DNA from: JAEUIE01 sp046350055
GTDB taxonomy: Bacteria > Planctomycetota > Planctomycetia > Gemmatales > HRBIN36
DNA: 64,000 nucleotides
Direction: 5' to 3'
Assembly (NCBI GenBank): GCA_046350055.1
Contig: JAXMBC010000001.1
Span: 3,844,001 to 3,908,000, forward strand
Shown: positions 1 through 7,445 of the stretch, piece after piece
Numbering within the stretch: position 1 is the first letter of the stretch
How the letters are laid out: the number at the start of each line of letters is the position of its first letter
Notes under the pieces: generated by a model
The model's database searches: none
What the model was told of the DNA's origin: nothing
The model's input: only the letters and a program-made list of their open reading frames with translations
Program-made: the position numbers and the translations under genes

Positions 1-87
1 GACAACCTCATCACCGGCACCATGCGTCACGCCGCCTACCTCCGCGTTTTCATCCCCGTGAAGGAAGGCACCGCGTCACCGCAGTAG
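1..87 (+). CDS. C-terminal end of an unidentified gene (partial)
   Basis: The window opens inside a reading frame that ends with TAG at 85-87. The 28 visible residues finish in RVFIPVKEGTASPQ. Third codon positions are almost all C or G, as in the neighbouring genes, which supports real coding. The frame lies 120 bases upstream of an ABC ATPase on the same strand, so it could be a permease or other partner of that transporter, but the visible tail carries no recognisable motif. The start and most of the gene lie outside the window. Confidence 0.5.
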   Translation, partial: DNLITGTMRHAAYLRVFIPVKEGTASPQ

Positions 88-97
88 GCGATACCAA

Positions 98-157
98 CCC
101 GAAGCGTCAGCGAGGCCGGATATGCACCGCATGACGCATCCTCGCTTACGCTTCGGG
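98..157. repeat. Inverted repeat, REP-like family A
   Basis: Two 18-base arms at 98-115 (cccgaagcgtcagcgagg) and 140-157 are reverse complements with one mismatch, around a 24-base loop. It sits just after the stop of the preceding gene, where it could end transcription or protect the mRNA end, although no T-run follows. The arm looks like a dispersed intergenic repeat I associate with planctomycete genomes; that association is from memory and unchecked. Confidence 0.75.
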
Positions 158-170
158 CTAGTGTGTGATT

Positions 171-203
171 GACTCAGCACTCAGGACTCAGCACTCAGGA
201 CTA
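171..203. repeat. Short tandem repeat (gactcagcactcag, two copies), family F
   Basis: The unit gactcagcactcag occurs at 171-184 and again at 186-199, followed by a further gact. The element ends 4 bases before the ATG of the ABC ATPase, so it supplies the AGGA at 197-200 that would act as its ribosome binding site. A related sequence lies at 5512-5536 between selB and selA. Confidence 0.7.
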
Positions 204-207
204 AAAA

Positions 208-1164
208 ATGATCGAGACCCGTGACCTGACGAAGATGTATGGCGAACTCTACGCGCTCAACCGGCTCAACCTCAAGCTGGAAAAGGGCGATGTCTACGGC
301 TTCATCGGGCCCAATGGTGCTGGCAAAACCACTACCATGCGAATCCTGGCCACCCTGCTCACGCCCACCTTCGGCGAAGCCAACGTCTGTGGCTACTCCA
401 TCTACAAAAACGCTCAGGACATCCGCCGCTCTATCGGCTACATGCCCGACTTCTTCGGCGTCTACGACGATATGAAGGTCATCGAGTATCTCGAGTTCTT
501 TGCCGCTGCCTACCGCATCAAAGGCCCCGCCCGCCGCAAGAAGTGCGAACAGGTGCTCGAACTGGTCGACCTCACATACAAGAAGGAAGCCCTCGTCACC
601 AGCCTTTCCCGTGGTATGACCCAGCGTCTGGGGCTCGCCCGTGTGCTGCTCCATGAACCACTCGTGCTGCTTCTGGATGAGCCGGCCAGCGGTCTCGATC
701 CCCGGGCCCGTATCGAGTTCCGCGGCCTGCTCAAAGAGCTGCGGAACATGGGCAAGACGATCATGATCTCCAGCCACATTCTCCCTGAACTTCGCGACAT
801 CTGTAACAAGATTGGCATCATCGAACGGGGCCAGTTGCTCTACGATGGCAGCGTCAACGATGCCCTCCGCCGCGTCAATCCTCAGCGTGTCTACATGGTG
901 CGAGTCGCGGAACGTCCCGAGGAAGCCTTGAAACGCCTGGAAGGGCATCCCTCCATCAGCAAACTCGAAGAACGCAAGCTTGTTATTCCCGAAGAGAATA
1001 TCGACACCATGCAGATCGTGGTGACCCTCGGTGAAGGCATCACCGACAGCAGCTTCATCCCTGAAGTCCTCCTCCCCGCCGGCTTCAAACTCCAGGCTCT
1101 AGAAGAAGAAGAGATCAACATCGAAACCGCCTTCATGCGATTGACCAAGGGCATCACGAATTAG
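208..1164 (+). CDS. ABC transporter ATP-binding protein
   Basis: This is a 318-residue ABC ATPase. The Walker A motif GPNGAGKT is at residues 34-41 and Walker B is LVLLLDEPASGLD; the signature reads LSRGM where LSGGQ is usual. The nucleotide-binding domain covers about residues 1-215. The remaining 100 residues form the extra C-terminal domain common in exporters of the ABC-2/Nod/GldA type, so export or membrane remodelling is more likely than nutrient uptake. The ATG at 208 has AGGA 7 bases upstream. The partner permease was not seen; it may be the gene truncated at the window edge. Substrate unknown. Confidence 0.9.
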   Translation: MIETRDLTKMYGELYALNRLNLKLEKGDVYGFIGPNGAGKTTTMRILATLLTPTFGEANVCGYSIYKNAQDIRRSIGYMPDFFGVYDDMKVIEYLEFFAAAYRIKGPARRKKCEQVLELVDLTYKKEALVTSLSRGMTQRLGLARVLLHEPLVLLLDEPASGLDPRARIEFRGLLKELRNMGKTIMISSHILPELRDICNKIGIIERGQLLYDGSVNDALRRVNPQRVYMVRVAERPEEALKRLEGHPSISKLEERKLVIPEENIDTMQIVVTLGEGITDSSFIPEVLLPAGFKLQALEEEEINIETAFMRLTKGITN

Positions 1165-1173
1165 TTGGTCTTG

Positions 1174-1219
1174 TCCCCCTCTACCGTTTGGGAGAGGGGC
1201 CAGGGGTAAAAGGGGGACC
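1174..1219. repeat. Palindromic repeat, family E, possible terminator
   Basis: The arms cccctctacc (1176-1185) and gggagagggg (1190-1199) pair with one mismatch around a 4-base loop. A second G-rich arm (agggggacca, 1210-1219) can pair instead with bases near 1174-1180. It begins 9 bases after the stop of the ABC ATPase, a position suited to a terminator, but no T-run follows. A better copy of the same ccctctccc/gggagaggg palindrome lies inside the DUF1501 gene at 43660-43681. Confidence 0.6.
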
Positions 1220-1266
1220 AGTTGTTCCCCTCTTGCCCGTCAGCCAGGCGTTGATACATGGACTGA

Positions 1267-2556
1267 ATGCTACTCCTCCTCTGTCTCCTCCTTGCCGACA
1301 ACACCTCCTGGCCTCACTGGCGGGGCCCCCACGCCAATGGCACCGCTCCCCACGCTCAGCCACCATTGACCTGGGATGGCCCGTCGGGCAGGAACATCCG
1401 CTGGAAAACGCCTCTCATCGGTCGAGGCAACGCCACCCCCATCGTCTGGAAAGATCAGATCTTCGTCGTCTCCGCTGAGAAGACAGACCGCGTCGCCAAA
1501 CCGGAGGAAATGCAGAAGCTCCCCAGCGACCCTGGACGCATGACCAACCCGCCCAGGAACTTCTACCGTTTCCTGCTGACCAGCTACAACCGCCAGACTG
1601 GAGCTTTGCAGTGGCAGAAGACCGTTAATGAGGCACTACCCCACGAAGGCCACCACGAAACTCACGGCTACGCCGGTGGCAGTCCCACCACCGATGGCAA
1701 GCGGCTCTACGTCTCTTTCGGGTCCTTTGGTATATTCGCTTACGACTTCGAGGGTAACAAGCTCTGGGAAAGGCAACTCGGCAGGCTTCACACCCGCCGC
1801 GGCTGGGGTGAAGCAGTTACGCCTGTCTATTATGCTGGCAAGCTCCTTATCAACTGGGACCAGGAGAAGAACGCTGCCCTCTACTGTCTCGATGCTGAGA
1901 CAGGCAAAACTATCTGGAAGGCCGACCGCGACGAAGTGACCACGTGGACCACACCACTCGTCACCGAGTATCAGGGCACAACCCAGGTGATCCTGAATGG
2001 CACCAGACGCATCCGCAGCCATGACCTGACCTCCGGCAAGGTACTCTGGTCCTGTTCCGGCATGACCGTCAATGCCATACCCTCGGTAATACGTCATGGC
2101 GATGCCGTCATCTCGATGAGCGGCTACCAGGGCAGCCACGCCGTCTCCATACCACTGAGTTCCACTGGCGATCTGGACAAAGAGGGTACCGTCCACTGGC
2201 GACACACGGCCGGTACTCCTTATGTGCCCTCAGGAATTGTCGTGGACAATCTGCTCTACTTCACCGCAGGCAACGGCAACGTATTGACTATCCTTGATGC
2301 CAGTACTGGTAAACCCGTGCTGCAGAATCATCGCCTCACTGGCACTCGCCAGTTCTACGCTTCCCCGATATTTGCCGCAGGCCGTCTCTACTTCACCGAT
2401 CGTGATGGCACCACCGCTGTGCTGCAAGCAGGAGCTACTGGCAAAATCCTCGCTACCAATAAGCTGGGCGACGGCGTCGATGCCTCCCCCATTGCACTCG
2501 GTAAACAGCTTATTCTCCGCAGCGAACACCATCTCTGGTGTATCGAGGAAAAATAG
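1267..2556 (+). CDS. PQQ-like beta-propeller protein, probably exported
   Basis: The 429-residue protein opens with a short hydrophobic stretch (MLLLLCLLLADN) that looks like a brief signal peptide. The motif WPHWRGPHANGTA follows, typical of planctomycete proteins annotated as outer membrane protein assembly BamB-like or PQQ-binding-like propellers. Propeller blades recur through the protein, for example LYCLDAETGKTIWKA and LTSGKVLWSCSG, with the usual pattern of G-K-x-x-W at blade ends. These proteins are thought to act outside the cytoplasm; catalytic activity cannot be claimed here. The ATG at 1267 directly follows an in-frame TGA at 1264-1266, so the gene cannot start further upstream. 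No clear Shine-Dalgarno site is visible. Confidence 0.85.
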   Translation: MLLLLCLLLADNTSWPHWRGPHANGTAPHAQPPLTWDGPSGRNIRWKTPLIGRGNATPIVWKDQIFVVSAEKTDRVAKPEEMQKLPSDPGRMTNPPRNFYRFLLTSYNRQTGALQWQKTVNEALPHEGHHETHGYAGGSPTTDGKRLYVSFGSFGIFAYDFEGNKLWERQLGRLHTRRGWGEAVTPVYYAGKLLINWDQEKNAALYCLDAETGKTIWKADRDEVTTWTTPLVTEYQGTTQVILNGTRRIRSHDLTSGKVLWSCSGMTVNAIPSVIRHGDAVISMSGYQGSHAVSIPLSSTGDLDKEGTVHWRHTAGTPYVPSGIVVDNLLYFTAGNGNVLTILDASTGKPVLQNHRLTGTRQFYASPIFAAGRLYFTDRDGTTAVLQAGATGKILATNKLGDGVDASPIALGKQLILRSEHHLWCIEEK

Positions 2557-2934
2557 CGTGGCTGCATTGGTAAAGACTTCGCACATTGCGTGCTTTGTTG
2601 TTCAGATTGAACCACCATAGAGAGGACGAGGCACGTGCCGGACCGCAAATCACGCGATTGCTAGACCTTACATTGCTTATGGCCTAATGTAGTTCCAAAG
2701 CTGATACAACATTGCAGTAGCATCCTGCAAGGCCGAGGGTACCAAACACTCAAAATTCCGATTATGCCAGCCTTACTCTTTAACGATGTTGTGTCCAACA
2801 TGGCGACTCTGCATGGTCCATTTCCACACTTTCACTCAAGCAGCAACTCCCTGCATTATCCTGCCCCGGGGTGAGCGTCGATAGCACTATTACCAGGTAT
2901 GACACCCAGAACGCTTTCCAACGGAGGGATCCTC
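2557..2934. other. Intergenic stretch of 378 bases without a recognised gene
   Basis: No open frame with convincing codon use, RNA gene or mobile element was recognised here. The only small structure seen is a 6-base hairpin ATGTTG/CAACAT at 2786-2801. The end of the stretch holds the ribosome binding site GGAGGG (2923-2928) of the next gene. The promoter of that gene presumably lies here but was not identified. Confidence 0.5.
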
Positions 2935-3222
2935 ATGCGTTCAGTCCTTATCGCCGCCATTGCCCTGCTGGGCCTGGCTGGCACTGCAGGCTCGGCGAGC
3001 GCACAGAGTCTCGCTCCTCGCTGCCCGCAGGGTTGCCCCACGTGTGGCCCCCAGTGGTCCAAGTACAGTGGCCACTGCTTTTACCCTGCCTGCCAGCGCC
3101 CCATACCTCCTGATCCCTGGGCCAAGCGATGTGGTCAGGGTGGCGGTGGCCAGGGCGAAGGCTTCCAGTGGAATCCCTACATCCGTAGCCCCCGCGATTT
3201 CTGGATGGTTCCACAACCATAG
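2935..3222 (+). CDS. Small secreted cysteine-containing protein, function unknown
   Basis: This 95-residue protein begins MRSVLIAAIALLGLAG and has a clear signal peptide that probably ends near ASAQ. The mature part is short and rich in Cys, Pro and Gly, with CPQGCPTCGP, HCFYPACQ and RCGQ, so disulphides or metal binding are possible. The ATG at 2935 is preceded by GGAGGG with a 6-base gap, which decides the start over an upstream in-frame codon at 2899. No family was recognised. A strong hairpin lies 31 bases after the stop. Confidence 0.7.
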   Translation: MRSVLIAAIALLGLAGTAGSASAQSLAPRCPQGCPTCGPQWSKYSGHCFYPACQRPIPPDPWAKRCGQGGGGQGEGFQWNPYIRSPRDFWMVPQP

Positions 3223-3253
3223 TCAGCAAGTCGAACACCAGAATAATACAACC

Positions 3254-3296
3254 AATGGTCACTCAGGCGATGCACGATGCATCGCCTGTCACCATT
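3254..3296 (+). terminator. Strong hairpin after the small secreted gene
   Basis: The arms caggcgatgca (3264-3274) and tgcatcgcctg (3278-3288) form a perfect 11-base-pair stem with a 3-base loop. It is extended by aatggt (3254-3259) pairing with accatt (3291-3296). No T-run follows, so factor-independent termination is uncertain. Its place between two plus-strand genes argues that it ends the small secreted gene and that the MtfA gene starts after it. Confidence 0.6.
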
Positions 3297-3335
3297 TGTA
3301 CATTTCCAATCTCCGTTTCCACATATCATGGAAAC

Positions 3336-4112
3336 ATGCTTTTCGATTGGTTCAAGAACCGCCGGCGTCGCAGGCTTCAGCAACAGCCCTGGCCCCCGGA
3401 CTGGCTAATGTCACTCCAGACCAGAGTACTACTGGGCCGGCGACTGCCCGCCTCCTTCCACGCCAAATGGAAGAACGATGCCCGGATTCTCATTGCAGAG
3501 AAGTTCTGGGAAGGCTGCAATGGCCTGACCGTTACCGACGAGATGAAAGTGGTGATCTGTCTGCAGGCGTCGTTTCTGCTGCTGGGACTGGAGCCGGCAC
3601 AGCATGGTTTCTTTGATCGGGTTCCATCCATCCTGGTGTATCCGACTGCATTTCGTACGGCTAAACCAGATGATGCTTCCGATGAAGGTTTTGTACCGGA
3701 TCAGGCAGCGGAAGGGCAAGCGGTCTATCGGGGCCCGGTGATCCTTGCGTGGGATGAAGTGCTGGACGATTCACTGCATCCCGAACATGGACATAATGTG
3801 GTCATCCACGAGTTCGCCCATCAGCTCGACTTCCTGGATAACAGTGTCGATGGTGTGCCACCGCTGGAGAACTTCCGCGACCGTGGCCGCTGGAAGGATG
3901 TGATGAATCAGGCGATGGAACTGCATCGCAATCGCATTGAACACAACCAGAGGCTCTTCTTTCCCCTGGCAGCTGGGGAAAGTGTCACCGAGTTCTTTGC
4001 CTATGCCAGCGAAGCGTTCTACTGCGACTCCCAGGCACTGAAATCACTCCACCCGGAGGTCTATGGCTTGCTGCAGGCTTATTATCGGATCGATCCCGGT
4101 TCATGGAATTAG
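3336..4112 (+). CDS. mtfA: Zinc-dependent peptidase of the MtfA family
   Basis: The 258-residue protein carries HEFAHQLD at residues 158-165, the HExxH zinc site with the following QLD that marks the MtfA (DgsA anti-repressor) family. The length is close to the 265 residues of the Escherichia coli protein. In enterobacteria MtfA binds the repressor Mlc and has aminopeptidase activity; no Mlc homologue is seen here, so only the peptidase role is inferred. The ATG at 3336 (MLFDWFKNRRRRR) is preferred to an in-frame codon at 3255 because that one lies inside the hairpin. The gene converges with selA and the two ends overlap by 4 bases. Confidence 0.85.
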   Translation: MLFDWFKNRRRRRLQQQPWPPDWLMSLQTRVLLGRRLPASFHAKWKNDARILIAEKFWEGCNGLTVTDEMKVVICLQASFLLLGLEPAQHGFFDRVPSILVYPTAFRTAKPDDASDEGFVPDQAAEGQAVYRGPVILAWDEVLDDSLHPEHGHNVVIHEFAHQLDFLDNSVDGVPPLENFRDRGRWKDVMNQAMELHRNRIEHNQRLFFPLAAGESVTEFFAYASEAFYCDSQALKSLHPEVYGLLQAYYRIDPGSWN

Positions 4113-5500
4113 GTTGCGTGCATCACCGCCCGCACTGCTTCCGCAAGGGTCTGATCCAGTTCCGCCGGTACCGAACGCAGATCCAGGAGTACCACACCAT
4201 TCTCGATACGGCCCATGATCGCAGGCTCATGCATCCGCAGCATATGGGCAAGCGATTCATCGGAAAGATTCTCGCTTTGCAGGGCCAGGGCGACACTTTC
4301 CACCGCCCGATTGGGCAGCGAGCCACCGCCGACATAAGCCACGCTGGGCTGAACATGAACACTGAAGCCCGGTTCACTGCCCAGGTAACGAGCCAGCAGA
4401 TAAGCTCGTTCCTGCAAGGACGCTAGCGGCGTCTCCAGCATGCGGAAGTGTGGAATGGTCTGTAGTGCTTCATCAGGCTTCAGGTAGAGCCGCAAGGTGG
4501 CTTCCAGTGCAGCAAGCGTCATTTTGTCCACCCGGAATGCTCGCATCAACGGGTCGCGTTCGATGCGACTGATCAACTCCTGCTTGCCTGCAATAATGCC
4601 ACACTGCGGTCCGCCGAGTAGCTTGTCGCCACTGAACAGTACGAGACTAGCTCCCGCCAGCAGGCTATGTGAAGCCAGCGGCTCATCGGTCAGGCCCCAG
4701 GCTTTCATGTCAAATAACGCCCCGGAGCCGATGTCGTCAATGACAGGTAGCTGATGTTCCTGTCCCAGTTGGACCAGTTCCTCCAGCGACGGTGCTTCGG
4801 TATGACCGACAATACGGTAGTTACTGGCATGTACCCGCAAGAGCAGGGCAGTCTGGCTGGTGATGGCCCGGGCGTAATCGCTGAGCCTGGTAATGTTGGT
4901 GGATCCCACTTCAACCAGCCTGGCCCCGCTGGCCGCCATGATCTCGGGGATGCGAAAGCTGCCGCCGATTTCCACCAGCTCCCCACGGGAGACGATAACG
5001 TCCCTGCCCAGGGCCAGGGCACGCAGTATCAGTACCGTAGCAGCGGCATTGTTGTTGACAATAGTGGCTGACTCGCAGCCGAGCAGGCGGGTGAGCCAGC
5101 CGCGCACCGCTTCGGGACGGTGAGACCGCTTACCAGATTGCAGATCGAGTTCCAGATTGAGGTATCCCCGGGCTGCGGAAGCTGCTGCCTCCGCAGCGAC
5201 TTCTGCCATCGGTGCCCGCCCCAGATTGGTATGCAACAGAATACCAGTGGCATTGATGACTGTCCTCAGCCGGGGCTTCAGGGCTTCCAGAATGCTTGCT
5301 CGAACCATGTTGGCAAGTACCTCAGGCTGCAGGCCAGCCATAACATCCTGTCCTTGCAACGCTGCCTGTCGCAGCAGGTTCATTTGCTCACGCAGTGAGT
5401 TTACCAGCAACTCGCGCGGATACTCTGCCAGCAGCGATGCAAAATCGTTGCTAGAGAGTACCTCATGAATTGCAGGAAAATCACGCAGCGCAGTTGGCAT
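4109..5500 (-). CDS. selA: L-seryl-tRNA(Sec) selenium transferase
   Basis: SelA is the PLP enzyme that converts seryl-tRNA(Sec) to selenocysteinyl-tRNA using selenophosphate. From the ATG at 5500 (MPTALRDFPAIHEVL) the protein has 463 residues, the same length as the E. coli enzyme. The family motifs INATGILLHTNLGRAP, VNNNAAA and SGDKLLGGPQ are present; the lysine of the last should hold the PLP. A longer frame reaches 5650 but overlaps the end of selB and has no family-like sequence. The gene is 28 bases downstream of selB on the same strand, so the two are probably co-transcribed. No selD or tRNA(Sec) was seen in the window. Confidence 0.93.
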   Translation of the reverse strand: MPTALRDFPAIHEVLSSNDFASLLAEYPRELLVNSLREQMNLLRQAALQGQDVMAGLQPEVLANMVRASILEALKPRLRTVINATGILLHTNLGRAPMAEVAAEAAASAARGYLNLELDLQSGKRSHRPEAVRGWLTRLLGCESATIVNNNAAATVLILRALALGRDVIVSRGELVEIGGSFRIPEIMAASGARLVEVGSTNITRLSDYARAITSQTALLLRVHASNYRIVGHTEAPSLEELVQLGQEHQLPVIDDIGSGALFDMKAWGLTDEPLASHSLLAGASLVLFSGDKLLGGPQCGIIAGKQELISRIERDPLMRAFRVDKMTLAALEATLRLYLKPDEALQTIPHFRMLETPLASLQERAYLLARYLGSEPGFSVHVQPSVAYVGGGSLPNRAVESVALALQSENLSDESLAHMLRMHEPAIMGRIENGVVLLDLRSVPAELDQTLAEAVRAVMHAT

Positions 5501-5511
5501 CGCTTTACTCA

Positions 5512-5536
5512 GACTCAGCACTAAGAAATCAGGACT
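5512..5536. repeat. Short repeat of family F at the selB/selA junction
   Basis: The bases gactcagcact (5512-5522) and aggact (5531-5536) match the units of the tandem repeat at 171-203, separated by a short unrelated stretch. The element fills most of the gap between selB and selA, and the selB stop codon (5529-5531 on the minus strand) lies inside it. Confidence 0.45.
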
Positions 5537-7439
5537 GGGAAAGATATCGTAAATCACCATCACGTCGGGTGATACCCACGCGATCCAGATACTCGCAAAG
5601 GGGGACAGCAAACTTGCGGGTCGTGGCGAGGATGTCACGTATACCAGCAACCGTCAGCCCCTGCCCGCCGCGCAAGGCCGTTCGCACCAGTTCTTGCATA
5701 GTCTGCTCATGCTCGGCATGCAGGAAGATGCCCTCCGCAATCGGCATCAGATATCCTTCCGCCACGCAGACTTCCACAATGTCTTTCAGTGCTGCGGCAT
5801 TCCCTGCTGCCTGCGGAGCGAAGCTGCTGATCTCGGGCGGCTGGAACCTGGCGTCCTTGAACGCCTCGATTATCTTTTCCTTGAGTTTCCGCTGGTTGGC
5901 CGAGAGCTTGGGTTTGTGGTCTGCCAGGGCGAGCCGTCTGGCATCACCCAGCAGCACCTTCTTCTGCAGCAGATCCTGGATGGCACACTGCACCAGTGCT
6001 TCGTCGCCGACATACGTCAGAGGAGTGAGCACCTTCTGGCGATCATGCGTCGAAAGGAGCGGTTGACTGGTATGCAGTTCCTGCAGAATCGCCTTGATTC
6101 GCTCCTGCAGTTCATAGACCACGTCGCGATGGAGAATGACTTGTCGGGACTGTATAGTCAGCGATTGCAGAATGCCTTGCGAGAGGCCAGATTGCAAGGC
6201 TGCGTCAGCTTCAGCTGGTGTGAGGCCTGCGCCACGAACCAGATCAGCCTGCGTCACTCCATGCCGGCCTCGAAACCAGGCGACTGTCATCGCCCGCTGC
6301 TGTAGATCACTCGTCGTCCATAACTGTTCCACCCGCTCCAGTAGTTCCAGGTGCCTTCGGCGAATCTTGTCAGGTGCTGGCTGTAACACCTGACCGCCAC
6401 CTAGCGTCGACGATGCAGAGGGATCACGCACGACAAACGCCTGGCCATACACCGTCAGCACCGGTTCTTCCAGAAAGAGCTGAGCCAGGCACCACTGGCC
6501 GGGAGCCAGTTGATCGCAGTCAAGCAGCGAGACCGCCCCCAGCACTTCACAGGTACCCAGATGCAGCCGTAGCGGGGCGCGATGCTTCAGCGGCCGATCC
6601 AGCGCAGGAAGATTATAGAGCCGTACGGTGATGACCTTCGAAGGCACCAGGTAGCCCGGCGTGGCCAACTCCTGTCCGCGATTGACTTCTTCGAGCTTCA
6701 CACCGGCGAGGTTCAGCGCAGCCCGCATCCCGCGGCTGATCTCCTCGACAGGTTGATCATGGTTCTGCATGCTCCGCACCCGCACCAGGTCGCCTGCAGG
6801 CAGCCAGGCGACTTCATCGCCGATTCGGAGCGTGCCCGAGGTAACCGAACCAGTAACCACCGTGCCATGGCCCTGCACGGTGAAGGCCCGATCGATGGCG
6901 AGGCGAAACCATGGATGGGTACGCTGATGCACCCGGGTCGCTGTCTCCTGAAGTGCTGCCTTGAGTGCTTCAATACCCAGCCCGGTGGTGGCAGAGGTGG
7001 CGATGATCGGTGCTTGCTCCAGGAATGTTCCTTGCACGAGTTCCCGTATTTCCAGTTCCACAACTTCACGGGTTGTCTCGTCGACCAGATCAGCCATGGT
7101 GATGGCAATAACACCGTGACGCAGGCCCAGCAGCTTGAGGATTTCCAGGTGTTCGATGGTCTGGGGTTTGATCGACTCTTTCGCGGATACGACGAGAAGT
7201 GCCAGGTCGATGCCTGTCGCCCCGGCGAGCATGTTCTTGATAAAGCGCTCATGCCCCGGCACATCGACAATACCCAGGCGGTAGTCGCCCAGGGTGAGGT
7301 GGGCAAAACCGATATCGATGGTGATGCCGCGGGCCTTCTCTTCAGGCAGCCGATCGCAGTCGATGCCAGTGAGAGCCCTCACGAGCGAGGTCTTACCGTG
7401 ATCAATATGGCCAGCGGTGCCGAGGATGAGGTCGTGCAT
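5529..7439 (-). CDS. selB: Selenocysteine-specific elongation factor SelB
   Basis: SelB delivers selenocysteinyl-tRNA to the ribosome at UGA codons next to a SECIS element. The 636-residue protein starts with a GTPase domain: GHIDHGKT at residues 10-17, the G2 region ARGITIDIGF, and DVPGH at 59-63. The following beta-barrel and the C-terminal region of repeated winged helices fit the family and its usual length. One oddity is the G4 motif, which reads TMAD where SelB proteins usually have TKAD, one base change from AAG to ATG. The gene follows the vWA membrane protein by 6 bases, so its ribosome binding site (AAGGA) lies inside that gene. It is probably translated from one message with selA. 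Confidence 0.93.
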   Translation of the reverse strand: MHDLILGTAGHIDHGKTSLVRALTGIDCDRLPEEKARGITIDIGFAHLTLGDYRLGIVDVPGHERFIKNMLAGATGIDLALLVVSAKESIKPQTIEHLEILKLLGLRHGVIAITMADLVDETTREVVELEIRELVQGTFLEQAPIIATSATTGLGIEALKAALQETATRVHQRTHPWFRLAIDRAFTVQGHGTVVTGSVTSGTLRIGDEVAWLPAGDLVRVRSMQNHDQPVEEISRGMRAALNLAGVKLEEVNRGQELATPGYLVPSKVITVRLYNLPALDRPLKHRAPLRLHLGTCEVLGAVSLLDCDQLAPGQWCLAQLFLEEPVLTVYGQAFVVRDPSASSTLGGGQVLQPAPDKIRRRHLELLERVEQLWTTSDLQQRAMTVAWFRGRHGVTQADLVRGAGLTPAEADAALQSGLSQGILQSLTIQSRQVILHRDVVYELQERIKAILQELHTSQPLLSTHDRQKVLTPLTYVGDEALVQCAIQDLLQKKVLLGDARRLALADHKPKLSANQRKLKEKIIEAFKDARFQPPEISSFAPQAAGNAAALKDIVEVCVAEGYLMPIAEGIFLHAEHEQTMQELVRTALRGGQGLTVAGIRDILATTRKFAVPLCEYLDRVGITRRDGDLRYLSQS

Positions 7440-7445
7440 CTAAAT

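Noticed and set aside
98..203. Possible CRISPR-like array from repeated short units
   Set aside because: The units are palindromes or close tandem copies without regular spacers, and there are no cas genes.
1258..1269. Possible UGA-selenocysteine at the start of the propeller gene (ATG GAC TGA ATG)
   Set aside because: The frame before the TGA is only two codons long and the sequence after the second ATG already gives a signal peptide and WxxWRGP motif.
1188..1478. 96-codon plus-strand frame before the propeller gene
   Set aside because: It overlaps the start of the propeller gene in another frame and begins inside a palindromic repeat.
2786..2801. 6-base hairpin in the gap before the small secreted gene
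   Set aside because: It is too short to support as a terminator or operator without other evidence.
5501..5650. Extended N-terminus of SelA
   Set aside because: It overlaps the end of selB and a short repeat, and the residues do not look like SelA; the ATG at 5500 gives the usual length.
4109..7439. tRNA(Sec) or selD next to selA and selB
   Set aside because: The gaps between these genes are 28 and 6 bases, so there is no room, and none was recognised elsewhere in the window.
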